A model generated the notes under the pieces. The model made no database searches. It was not told the origin of the DNA and was given only the letters and a program-made list of their open reading frames with translations. A program made the position numbers and the translations under genes. From Lachnoclostridium sp. UBA739 (lineage in GTDB: Bacteria; Bacillota_A; Clostridia; Lachnospirales; Lachnospiraceae): a stretch of DNA of 7,951 bases. Of this stretch, positions 1 through 6,398 are shown one piece after another. The stretch spans positions 1 through 7,951 of the forward strand of contig DBKX01000030.1 in NCBI GenBank assembly GCA_002297865.1, written 5' to 3'. The first letter of the stretch is position 1. Each line of letters begins with the position of its first letter.

Positions 1-869
1 AGAAACATTTTGATGTAGATACAATTTGCCTTGCAGTTGGACTTTCTCCTATGTCACAGCTACTTAAAATGGCAGGCTGCCAGATGGAAGATAATCCAAA
101 GCGAGGAGGTCAAGTACCTATATGTGATGCATACGGAAGAACATCCTTGCCGGGAATATTTGTAGCAGGAGATGTATCTGGAATAGAAGAAGCTTCGTCT
201 GCGATGATTGAAGGACGTATGGCAGGAGTTGTGGCATCTCAATATCTGGGATATGTAGAAAAAGAAGAATTAGATACAGAATTAGCTTCACTAGATAAAG
301 CACTTGATGGATTACGTCAAGGAATGTTTGCACCAAAGAATAGAGGAAAGGTGATTGAAGAAACAGAGGAAGGCATTAAGATTTCTACATGCCTCTTAAA
401 AAATGGATATGTAGCAGATGATGAGATAGAAAGGTTCCCAGGGGTAACCCATAAAGCTGGGATTCATCCAGTTATGGAGTGTACACAGAATATTCCTTGC
501 AATCCATGTCAGGATGCCTGTCCAAAGGGATGTATTTCGATAGGTTCCAATATTACATCCCTTCCAATCGTAGTGGATGGTTCGGAATGTATTAACTGTG
601 GTATGTGCGTAGCAAGTTGTTCAGGACAAGCCATTTTCCTTGTAGATGAAGATTGTGGAGATGGAACCGCAACCGTTACCATTCCATATGAATTTCTTCC
701 TCTTCCAGAGGCAGGAAGAAAAGGGAATGCTCTTGGAAGAAATGGAAAGAAGATATGTGATGCAGAGGTAGTGAGTGTTAAGAGCATCAAAGCGTATGAC
801 AAGACAAGTTTGTTAACCATGAGGGTACCGACGGAATATGCGATGAAAGCACGATTCTTTCAAGCTTAG
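1..869 (+). CDS. FAD/NAD(P)-binding oxidoreductase subunit with two 4Fe-4S motifs (5'-partial)
   Basis: This is the C-terminal 288 residues of a larger protein; the reading frame is open from base 3 and the true start lies outside the window. Fragment residues 1-80 are the end of a pyridine nucleotide-disulfide oxidoreductase fold, with the typical FAD-contacting stretch LPGIFVAGDVSG at residues 49-60. A ferredoxin-like insert follows: cysteines at 160, 166, 169 and 173 (C-x5-C-x2-C-x3-CP) and at 196, 199, 202 and 206 (C-x2-C-x2-C-x3-C), enough for two [4Fe-4S] clusters. This layout is known from the alpha-type subunits of multi-subunit sarcosine, proline or hydroxyproline dehydrogenases and related amine oxidising complexes. 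Its probable role is to pass electrons from the DAO-type subunit (1222-2352), with the BFD protein at 891-1229, to a carrier or pyridine nucleotide in the cytoplasm. The in-frame ATG at 51 is internal to the domain and is not the start. The substrate is unknown. Confidence 0.87.
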   Translation, partial: KHFDVDTICLAVGLSPMSQLLKMAGCQMEDNPKRGGQVPICDAYGRTSLPGIFVAGDVSGIEEASSAMIEGRMAGVVASQYLGYVEKEELDTELASLDKALDGLRQGMFAPKNRGKVIEETEEGIKISTCLLKNGYVADDEIERFPGVTHKAGIHPVMECTQNIPCNPCQDACPKGCISIGSNITSLPIVVDGSECINCGMCVASCSGQAIFLVDEDCGDGTATVTIPYEFLPLPEAGRKGNALGRNGKKICDAEVVSVKSIKAYDKTSLLTMRVPTEYAMKARFFQA

Positions 870-890
870 CAGGACAGGAGGATAAGGGAT

Positions 891-1229
891 ATGAATTCAG
901 TGAATGATAGAACAAGAAATATAGGACCTTTCATTCCAGGTCCAGATGATGATATGCTTATTTGCCGTTGTGAAGAAATCACAAAGGGTGAGATTAGAAA
1001 AGCAGTGCATGAAGGAATGTGGACATTGACAGAAATCAGGAGATATTTACGAACTGGTATGGGACTATGTCAGGGACAGACTTGCAGTAAGCTTGTAAAA
1101 GGAATTGTAGCGAGAGAACTTGGAGTATCGCCAGCGGAATTAGAGCCAGCAACATCAAGAGTGCCAATGCGCCCGATTGAAATGTATGTTTTTGCAAATG
1201 AAACAAAGGAGGGCGAAGAAAATGAGTAA
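891..1229 (+). CDS. BFD-like [2Fe-2S]-binding small subunit
   Basis: A 112-residue protein with a Fer2_BFD-type domain. Visible cluster ligands are C25 and C27 (ICRCEE) and C60 and C65 (MGLCQGQTC), giving C-x-C...C-x4-C. The intervening helix-rich stretch (residues 28-59, with TKGEIRKAV and RYLRTGMG) matches this family. In sarcosine oxidase alpha and related dehydrogenases the same domain is fused to, or encoded beside, the flavin subunit and relays electrons. The residues after the domain (about 80-100) resemble the linker seen in those fused versions. The start is set by GGAGG at 877-881, nine bases before the ATG. The gene begins 21 bases after the stop of the upstream 4Fe-4S subunit, and its last 8 bases overlap the start of the DAO-type gene, so the three are surely translated from one message. 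It cannot be an independent enzyme; it is best read as an electron-transfer subunit of this complex. Confidence 0.87.
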   Translation: MNSVNDRTRNIGPFIPGPDDDMLICRCEEITKGEIRKAVHEGMWTLTEIRRYLRTGMGLCQGQTCSKLVKGIVARELGVSPAELEPATSRVPMRPIEMYVFANETKEGEENE

Positions 1230-2352
1230 TACAGCAGAAGTAGTAGTAATTGGTGGTGGAATTATCGGATGTGCAATTAGTTATTATCTTGCAAAAAGAG
1301 GTGTAAGTGTCATTTGCTTAGAAGGCTCCGATCATTTCGGAAATGGAGGTTCAAGTCGAAATGGAGGTGGAGTTCGCCAGTCAGGACGTGATCCAAGAGA
1401 ACTTCCATTGGTTATGTATGGAATTAAGAATTTTTGGCCGACTCTTTCAGAAGAATTAGAAGTAGACTGTGAATACCATCAAGATGGAAATCTTCGACTT
1501 GGAAAAACCAAAAAGCATAAACAGATATTAACAGGACTTACGGAACGTGCCGTAAAGGTGGGACTTGATGTAAAAATGATAGATGGTGATGAAGTTCGCC
1601 GTATTAATCCATATCTTTCAGATGAAGTGACTTGTGCGAGCTGGTGTCCAACAGATGGTCATGCCAATCCTTTAACTACAACATTAGGGTATTATAAGAC
1701 AGCTCGAAAACTTGGAGTGCATTTCATTTCGGGAGAGAAGGTTATAGAATTAAAAAAGATAAAGGGAAAACTTAGAAAGGTAGTTTGTGCATCAGGAAAT
1801 ACATATGAAGGAGAAACGGTTGTTCTTGCAGCAGGATATGAATCAAGACCAATCGCTGCTACTGTTGGAATCGACATTCCAATGCAGCAAGCGATGCTGG
1901 AGGCATTAGTAACAGAAGCAGAGCCTCATATGTTTGATCAGATGCTTGGGACAGCAGAGGCCGATTTCTATGGACATCAGACAAAGCATGGTTCCTTTGT
2001 ATTTGGTGGTTCTTCAGGACTTGAGGGATTTACCAAAGATAATGGAACACCAATCTGTTACTCAAAGACGGCACCTTGCATATGCAGAGGTATTATAAAG
2101 TATTTTCCGGATCTGGCAAAGGCTAAGATTGTAAGAACATGGGCAGGCTGGATGGATAAATGTGCAGATGGTGTTCCGGTACTTGGCAAGGTGTCTGAAG
2201 TTCCAGGACTTGTGCTTGCCTGTGGATTCACAGGACATGGTTTTGGTATCGCACCAGGTGCAGCAGATCAGTTGGCAGAACTTATTACAACAGGAACCAC
2301 AACCATTGATTTATATGACTTGCGTTATGATCGATTTCGAGCTAAAATCTAG
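1222..2352 (+). CDS. FAD-dependent amino acid/amine oxidoreductase (DAO family), catalytic subunit
   Basis: A 376-residue flavoprotein. The N-terminal dinucleotide-binding motif is GGGIIG (residues 11-16), with E34 at the end of the second strand as the expected ribose-binding acid. SSRNGGGVRQS (44-54) is the usual flavin-contacting loop. WAGWMDKCADGVPVLG (307-322) and GHGFGIAPG (338-346) are the conserved C-terminal FAD-binding elements of the DAO family. Closest functional relatives by architecture are sarcosine oxidase beta, proline/hydroxyproline dehydrogenase beta and HcnC-like subunits, which oxidise a C-N bond of an amino acid or amine to an imine. With two Fe-S partners beside it, it probably acts as a dehydrogenase rather than an H2O2-forming oxidase; that is inference. 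The ATG at 1222 is chosen because AAAGGAGGG lies at 1205-1213 and the protein then starts directly before the first beta strand; an in-frame ATG at 1177 lies inside the preceding gene. Confidence 0.88.
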   Translation: MSNTAEVVVIGGGIIGCAISYYLAKRGVSVICLEGSDHFGNGGSSRNGGGVRQSGRDPRELPLVMYGIKNFWPTLSEELEVDCEYHQDGNLRLGKTKKHKQILTGLTERAVKVGLDVKMIDGDEVRRINPYLSDEVTCASWCPTDGHANPLTTTLGYYKTARKLGVHFISGEKVIELKKIKGKLRKVVCASGNTYEGETVVLAAGYESRPIAATVGIDIPMQQAMLEALVTEAEPHMFDQMLGTAEADFYGHQTKHGSFVFGGSSGLEGFTKDNGTPICYSKTAPCICRGIIKYFPDLAKAKIVRTWAGWMDKCADGVPVLGKVSEVPGLVLACGFTGHGFGIAPGAADQLAELITTGTTTIDLYDLRYDRFRAKI

Positions 2353-2373
2353 TGATATAAGAAGTGTATCATG

Positions 2374-2379
2374 AAAGGA
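2374..2379 (+). promoter_or_regulatory. Ribosome binding site deciding the AraC-gene start
   Basis: AAAGGA lies five bases before the ATG at 2385. It supports that ATG over the in-frame GTG at 2364, which would place this motif inside the coding sequence and has no clear Shine-Dalgarno sequence of its own. Confidence 0.6.
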
Positions 2380-2384
2380 TTATT

Positions 2385-3221
2385 ATGTTCTGGAAAAAGG
2401 ATAAGCTGAAACCGACACAACCATATTTTGTATTTGATACGAAAGATTTTTACCAGGAAGTTTATCTTCAACAAGGAATATCTCATTTCTATACCTACTA
2501 TTTAGAGGAAGATAAGCCCCTACGCACAGTTCCCGATGGATGTATCGCTCTCTTTTTTGAATTTGAGAAAGGAAAAATGCAAGGGTATGCCTGTGGAACA
2601 AGATTGATGTATTCCTGTGAAGAATGGACAGGGAAGAAAGAATTTTTTGGAGTTCGTTTTATGCCTGGTGTACAGCCAGAATTTTTAAATGTGACAATGA
2701 GGGACCTTTTGAATCAAAAGATTCCCATTGAAGCTATTTTAAAAAATGATACAGGTTGGTTGAAAAAGCTTGAGCAGGAGGAAGATTTCGATCAAAGAAT
2801 CCGTGTTTTTTTAGAAAATTATACGAAAGCAGAAAGGTACAGGCAAAAGCCATATGGAAAAAAGGAAATCGTGCAATCTGTAAAGCAGATGGTATATGAA
2901 TCCGATGGAAAGATTAAAGTATCCGAAATGCAGGAATATACGGGGTATTCAGAACGATATATCAATAAAGTTTTTATGGAAGAAATGGGCTTTTCACCAA
3001 AGACATTTTGTAAAATTATTCAGTTTCAGCGAGCACTTGAATTTTTAAATTACGGAGCACCAGATAAAATGACAGATGCAGCAGTTTATTTGGGATATTA
3101 TGATCAGCCACAATTCATACGTGATTTCAAAAAATATGCAGGGATAACTCCAAAGAAATATCTTAAATTGGTGGAAGAACAAAGTTATATCAATAAAATA
3201 CAAGAAACAAGATTTTTGTAA
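2385..3221 (+). CDS. AraC-family transcriptional regulator
   Basis: A 278-residue protein. Residues 1 to about 150 form a beta-rich sensor region including RTVPDGCIALFFEF (47-60) and FFGVRFMPGVQPEF (87-100), of the kind found in AraC regulators with a DUF6597-like N-terminus; this domain name is from memory. The C-terminal DNA-binding domain (about 160-262) has both helix-turn-helix units: KVSEMQEYTGYSERYINKVF (178-197), and the signature unit with DAAVYLGYYDQPQFIRDFKKYAGITPKKY (231-259). It starts 32 bases after the dehydrogenase stop, on the same strand, so it may be cotranscribed with the complex; a terminator at 3299-3329 closes the unit. The likely role is local control of the dehydrogenase genes and perhaps of the permease/OCD pair downstream. 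The effector is probably a substrate of the pathway, which is inference from gene order. The family assignment is secure; ligand and targets are not known. Confidence 0.9.
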   Translation: MFWKKDKLKPTQPYFVFDTKDFYQEVYLQQGISHFYTYYLEEDKPLRTVPDGCIALFFEFEKGKMQGYACGTRLMYSCEEWTGKKEFFGVRFMPGVQPEFLNVTMRDLLNQKIPIEAILKNDTGWLKKLEQEEDFDQRIRVFLENYTKAERYRQKPYGKKEIVQSVKQMVYESDGKIKVSEMQEYTGYSERYINKVFMEEMGFSPKTFCKIIQFQRALEFLNYGAPDKMTDAAVYLGYYDQPQFIRDFKKYAGITPKKYLKLVEEQSYINKIQETRFL

Positions 3222-3247
3222 AACCCAGGTTTCTGAATGGTCGTGTA

Positions 3248-3256
3248 TGATATACT
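3248..3256 (+). promoter_or_regulatory. Possible extended -10 promoter element
   Basis: TGATATACT fits the extended -10 pattern TGnTATAnT, 26 bases after the AraC-family gene stop. No good -35 hexamer is present at the usual distance. If used, its transcript would run straight into the terminator at 3299-3329, giving a leader-like RNA of about 65 bases. Only weakly supported. Confidence 0.3.
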
Positions 3257-3298
3257 ACATAATCAATTGAAAAGTGAAAAGGAAAAATAGAGACAAAG

Positions 3299-3329
3299 GC
3301 GTCTGACAGGTAATGTCGGACGCTTTTTT
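3299..3329 (+). terminator. Rho-independent terminator after the AraC-family gene
   Basis: The stem arms GCGTCTGACA (3299-3308) and TGTCGGACGC (3314-3323) pair over ten positions with one wobble, around a five-base loop GGTAA, followed by six Ts (3324-3329). It lies 77 bases after the stop of the AraC-family gene and probably ends the dehydrogenase/regulator transcript. Confidence 0.85.
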
Positions 3330-3378
3330 GACTTATAGGAAAGTCCTCTGCGAGTCCTTCCCTATAAGTTAAAAAAGC
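3322..3378. repeat. Long imperfect inverted repeat between operons
   Basis: The arms are 3322-3341 (GCTTTTTTGACTTATAGGAA) and 3358-3378, whose reverse complement is the same sequence with one substitution and one extra G. The 16-base centre (3342-3357) contains a small CTC/GAG dyad. The left arm includes the T-tract of the + strand terminator and the right arm the A-tract that serves a minus-strand terminator, so the whole of 3299-3395 is close to symmetrical. No gene product is encoded here. It could be a bidirectional terminator, a small structured RNA, or a copy of an interspersed palindromic repeat family. Confidence 0.7.
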
Positions 3379-3395
3379 CCCTAAAAACAGGGCTT
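3371..3395 (-). terminator. Minus-strand terminator-like hairpin
   Basis: Read on the minus strand, AAGCCC (complement of 3390-3395) and GGGCTT (complement of 3375-3380) pair over six positions around a nine-base loop. The complement of the A-run 3371-3376 then supplies a T-tract. No minus-strand gene was found in the window that would need it, so its use is uncertain; it may be part of the symmetrical element at 3299-3395. Confidence 0.5.
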
Positions 3396-3454
3396 GGATG
3401 CACACGAATGGGTAAGGAAATTAGTCGCAAAAAAACGGCAACACTCACACTTTA

Positions 3455-3469
3455 TTCTGATTGTCAGAA
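3455..3469. promoter_or_regulatory. Perfect dyad upstream of the permease gene
   Basis: TTCTGA (3455-3460) and TCAGAA (3464-3469) are perfect inverted copies around TTG, 25 bases before the permease ATG and 13 bases before its ribosome binding site. It could be an operator or a small hairpin in the 5' leader. AraC proteins often bind direct repeats, so assigning it to the neighbouring regulator would be speculative. Confidence 0.35.
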
Positions 3470-3481
3470 AAGCAGGAAAAT

Positions 3482-3492
3482 GGGAGAGAGGA
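3482..3492 (+). promoter_or_regulatory. Ribosome binding site deciding the permease start
   Basis: The purine-rich GGGAGAGAGGA precedes the ATG at 3495. It supports this start over the in-frame ATG at 3408, which lacks a good Shine-Dalgarno sequence and would add 29 polar residues unlike the family's usual short N-terminus. Confidence 0.6.
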
Positions 3493-3494
3493 TT

Positions 3495-4901
3495 ATGGAT
3501 AAAAAGAAGTTAGGTTTACCAAGTGTTATTGCAGCAGGTACAGGGTTAATCGTGGCAACTAGCTGCCTGATGTCATTGGGGCAAGGTGCAGGAGCCATAG
3601 GAGTCAGTTTTATTATTGCAATGCTAATTGCCTGTATCATTAATATTTTTACAGCGTTGTCTATGGCAGAGTTGAATGCGTTGATGCCCAATCTTACAGG
3701 TGGTCTTGCCCAGTATACATTGGCATGTATGGGACCATTTGTAGCAATCATTACTATGGTAGGAGGATATCTGGTATGCAATGCAATAGCCGGAAGTGTG
3801 GAGTGTGCGATGTTTGGCAATACGATAACATCCGTTTTTGATACCAAGATTCCATCCAATGGATTTTGTATTATTTTACTGGTGATTCTTATTATAGCCA
3901 ATCTCAATGGGATTGATATGTTTGCCAAAATTCAGAATTTTGTTGCATATGGACTTATTATTTCACTTGTTGCGATGGGAGTAATAGGAATCCTAGGAAT
4001 CGGGACAGGAGAAAAGGTGTCTCAGCCGTGGGTGCTGACGACATCATGTTCTAGTATTTTCCCTATGGTTGGATTAGCATTTTTCCTATTTCTTGGATGT
4101 GAATTTATTATTCCAATTGCGAAATATGTAAATAATCCGAGAAAAAATGTGCCATTAGGAATGGTTTTAAGCCTTGTAGTAGTTTGCGTCATGCAAATGA
4201 TTGTTGTTTTAGGTATGCATAATTACACAGAATGGAAAACACTTGCTAACAGCAATTCTCCTCATATATTTTATGGGACATCACTTCTTGGAAGAATAGG
4301 TGCCCTTTGGATGATACTAGTATCTATATTTGCAGTGATTAGTACAGTAAATTCTGTTCTAAGTTCCCTTTCTTATATTTGTGCAGGAATGGCAAAAATA
4401 AATCTGCTTCCTGCTGTATTTCAGAAGAGAAATAAAAAGGGAGCACCATATGTGGGAATTTTTATGATAGGTGGTTTTATGATAATAGTAAATGCCACCG
4501 GGCTTTCTTCATCGGATCAGTTATCCTTTATGATACTGGTAGGGTGTGTGTTCTGGATGATTGCTTACATTGTATCCAATCTGAATGTTTTGATTTTAAG
4601 AAAAAGAATGCCAAAAGCACCAAGAAATTTTAAAGTACCACTTGGTCCTGTATTTCCTACCATAGGGATTCTGGGAAATGTATTTATGATTTGGAATATT
4701 GCAGGGGATCAAGCTACACGGTTAAGAATCTATGCCATTGATGGAGCTATTTTTCTAGTAATGGCAATTTACACGGTCATTTGGGTTAAGAAAGTAATGA
4801 AACGCAAGTTATTTACACCTGTTCCAATTCATGAAGTAATGGCAATGGAAAATAATCTTTATATGATAACCCATGGAAGAGTAAAAGAAGTTAGAAAATA
4901 A
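3495..4901 (+). CDS. APC-family amino acid/amine permease
   Basis: A 468-residue integral membrane protein with about twelve hydrophobic segments (approximately 8-28, 34-57, 80-104, 123-139, 147-170, 187-208, 219-241, 264-297 in two parts, 316-334, 342-368, 386-403 and 412-432), the usual size and topology of the amino acid-polyamine-organocation superfamily. The first segment carries the glycine-rich unwound-helix motif GTGLIVATSCLMSLGQG (15-31). Segment six has FLFLGCEFIIPIAKYVNNPRKNVP (197-220), matching the APC pattern of an acidic residue in the helix followed by KNPxKxxP. The C-terminal tail of about 36 residues is polar and presumably cytoplasmic. The OCD-family gene follows after 30 bases on the same strand, so the two are probably cotranscribed. 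It probably imports the substrate of the neighbouring oxidoreductase, or exports an amine product; substrate specificity cannot be read from sequence. Confidence 0.87.
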   Translation: MDKKKLGLPSVIAAGTGLIVATSCLMSLGQGAGAIGVSFIIAMLIACIINIFTALSMAELNALMPNLTGGLAQYTLACMGPFVAIITMVGGYLVCNAIAGSVECAMFGNTITSVFDTKIPSNGFCIILLVILIIANLNGIDMFAKIQNFVAYGLIISLVAMGVIGILGIGTGEKVSQPWVLTTSCSSIFPMVGLAFFLFLGCEFIIPIAKYVNNPRKNVPLGMVLSLVVVCVMQMIVVLGMHNYTEWKTLANSNSPHIFYGTSLLGRIGALWMILVSIFAVISTVNSVLSSLSYICAGMAKINLLPAVFQKRNKKGAPYVGIFMIGGFMIIVNATGLSSSDQLSFMILVGCVFWMIAYIVSNLNVLILRKRMPKAPRNFKVPLGPVFPTIGILGNVFMIWNIAGDQATRLRIYAIDGAIFLVMAIYTVIWVKKVMKRKLFTPVPIHEVMAMENNLYMITHGRVKEVRK

Positions 4902-4931
4902 AAATAATATATACAAGAGAGGTAGATAAGT

Positions 4932-6068
4932 ATGGAATATCCAAAGATTGATTTTTTGTATTTAAATGAAGATGATATGATTGCAGCGGGAGTAAAAGAT
5001 ATGAAGGGCTGCGTAGAAGCAATGGAGGAAATGTTTAAGCTTATGAAGATAGGAGATTACCGTATGGGTGGAGCAAATGGCAATTCACATGGAAGTATGG
5101 TTATGTTTCCAGCATCTTCACCATTTCCAGAAATGCCAGTAGACGGACCAGACAGGAGGTTTATGGCAATGCCTGCTTATCTAGGAGGAAAATTTGATAT
5201 GGCAGGAGTGAAATGGTATGGTTCCAACGTAAATAATAAGGAAAAAGGATTGCCAAGATCCATTTTAACGCTAATTCTAAATGACAAGGATACAGGCGCG
5301 CCACTTGCTTTTATGTCAGCCAATATTTTATCGGCATATAGAACAGGAGCAGTTCCAGGGGTAGGCTTTAAGTATTTTGCAAGGGAAAATGCAGATACAA
5401 TAGGCATAGTAGGGCCGGGAGTAATGAGTAAAACAGCACTTGCAGCAGCGATGGCAGTTCGTCCAACATTAAAAACAGTAAAAGTAAAAGGACGTGGGAA
5501 GGCATCAATCGACAGGTTTCTTGCACATGTAAGGTCCGAATATCCAGAAGTAGAAGTTTATGCAGTTGATTCCATAGAAGATGCAGTAAGAAATTCAGAT
5601 ATTGTATCCGTATCTACCTCTTCACCGACAGGGGATCCAAGTCAGTATCCTTATATTTCCGAAGAATGGATTAAACCAGGTGCTATTATTGAATCAACGG
5701 CTGCTCTCCGATTTGATGATGATTTTATTATTAATAGGGCAAGAACCGTGACCGATAATATTATGCTTTATGAGGCATGGGAAGAGGAGATGCATCCGAA
5801 TGCGTACAACACAATTCCAATTCCGGCAGTAAAAGTGGAAGATTTAATTGCAGAAAAGAAAATGAAATCGGAGCAGATAGATGATTTAGGAGATGTTCTC
5901 TTAGGAAATATTCCTGTACATAGAAAAGAGGGAGAGATTGTAATATATTCAGTAGGTGGTATGCCAACAGAAGATGTAGCATGGGGAACAATGGTTTACA
6001 GAAATGCTTTGAAGAAAGGGATTGGCACAAAACTGAATCTGTGGAGCAAGCCTAAAATGATGGTGTAA
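4932..6068 (+). CDS. Ornithine cyclodeaminase/mu-crystallin family protein, atypical active site
   Basis: A 378-residue member of the OCD/mu-crystallin family, somewhat longer than the usual 310-350. Conserved parts are AGVKW (91-95, the substrate-binding lysine region), the SAYRTGA block (134-140, with the carboxylate-binding arginine R137), the NAD(P)-binding turn IGIVGPGVMS (157-166), and SVGGMPTEDVAWG (340-352) near the C-terminus. The family includes ornithine cyclodeaminase, pyrroline/piperideine-2-carboxylate reductases, alanine dehydrogenase and SbnB-type enzymes. The segment normally reading VGADxPGKxE is here STAALRFDDDF (255-265), so the catalytic aspartate is replaced by leucine (L259); a true deaminating cyclase is therefore doubtful. 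Some databases label such clostridial proteins 'tyramine oxidase subunit B'; I recall this only by name and treat it as unproven. AGAGAGG-like bases at 4916-4922 support the start. It may reduce or bind an imine made by the upstream dehydrogenase, which is inference. Confidence 0.8.
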   Translation: MEYPKIDFLYLNEDDMIAAGVKDMKGCVEAMEEMFKLMKIGDYRMGGANGNSHGSMVMFPASSPFPEMPVDGPDRRFMAMPAYLGGKFDMAGVKWYGSNVNNKEKGLPRSILTLILNDKDTGAPLAFMSANILSAYRTGAVPGVGFKYFARENADTIGIVGPGVMSKTALAAAMAVRPTLKTVKVKGRGKASIDRFLAHVRSEYPEVEVYAVDSIEDAVRNSDIVSVSTSSPTGDPSQYPYISEEWIKPGAIIESTAALRFDDDFIINRARTVTDNIMLYEAWEEEMHPNAYNTIPIPAVKVEDLIAEKKMKSEQIDDLGDVLLGNIPVHRKEGEIVIYSVGGMPTEDVAWGTMVYRNALKKGIGTKLNLWSKPKMMV

Positions 6069-6081
6069 AAAAGGTTCAAAG

Positions 6082-6124
6082 GGGCTGTCGCACTAATTAC
6101 TTGGTGCGACAGCCCATATTTTTT
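6082..6124 (+). terminator. Strong rho-independent terminator after the OCD-family gene
   Basis: GGGCTGTCGCAC (6082-6093) and GTGCGACAGCCC (6104-6115) are perfect complements. Three further pairs (one wobble) leave the tetraloop TTAC, and the 3' side ends in ATATTTTTT. It begins 13 bases after the OCD-family stop and ends 11 bases before the toxin-like remnant. Confidence 0.92.
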
Positions 6125-6135
6125 AGGAGAAAGAA

Positions 6136-6397
6136 ATGTTTAGCATTAACGATAAAGTGAAATTTATTAAAATGGATACAAATTACTTAAAGAAACTTCA
6201 TGGTATTTGTAGTGAAGTATATTACATGGTTATGATAATAAACCTTACATAGGAATACTGATTAATTATTGATATAAAGAAAAAGATTCCCATTAGAGAA
6301 AATGTGTACTTATCTATTAACTTGAATTATTCTCAGAACCACACAGAAGAAAAAGTATAAGGATTTGCTCAATAAGGAATGGATAGGTTACAATTAA
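6136..6397 (+). pseudogene. Degraded ToxN/AbiQ-like type III toxin gene
   Basis: AGGAGA at 6125-6130 precedes an ATG that begins MFSINDKVKFIKMDTNYLKKLH and stays open to a stop at 6250-6252. Family-like sequence then continues in other frames: YDNKPYIGILINY (6231-6269, +2 relative to the start frame), IDIKKKIPIRENVYLSINLN (6268-6327, original frame), and KYKDLLNKEWIGYN (6353-6394, +1). In order these resemble, from memory of the family, the N-terminal strand, the KPYIGI strand, the IxxKxMIPVxxxxY region and the YKDLLxKEW helix of ToxN/AbiQ endoribonucleases. The segment that should carry the catalytic (T/S)S(A/P)K motif is missing, so the gene is dead. Roughly 90 of an expected 160-190 codons remain. 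No repeated antitoxin RNA is visible upstream. The C-terminal end is lost where the IS3 remnant begins. The match is by eye and moderately certain. Confidence 0.6.
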
Positions 6398-6398
6398 C

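Noticed and set aside
509..820. 103-residue minus-strand open frame
   Set aside because: It is a shadow of the 4Fe-4S subunit gene with no independent coding signal.
51..869. Gene starting at ATG 51
   Set aside because: The frame is open upstream to base 3, and residues before this Met belong to the same conserved oxidoreductase fold; the gene is 5'-partial.
1177..1221. Upstream ATG for the DAO-type gene
   Set aside because: It would overlap the BFD gene by 53 bases, and the ribosome binding site at 1205-1213 fits the ATG at 1222.
2162..2374. 70-residue + strand open frame in another phase
   Set aside because: It lies inside the DAO-type gene and has no motif or initiation signal.
2364..2384. 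GTG start for the AraC-family gene
   Set aside because: No Shine-Dalgarno in front; the ATG at 2385 has AAAGGA at good spacing.
3408..3494. N-terminal extension of the permease from ATG 3408
   Set aside because: Polar, unlike the family, poor ribosome binding site, and it starts just after the hairpin element; ATG 3495 is better supported.
3464..3928. 154-residue minus-strand open frame
   Set aside because: It lies antisense to the permease; its hydrophobic composition reflects complementary codons of membrane segments, and there is no ribosome binding site or known motif.
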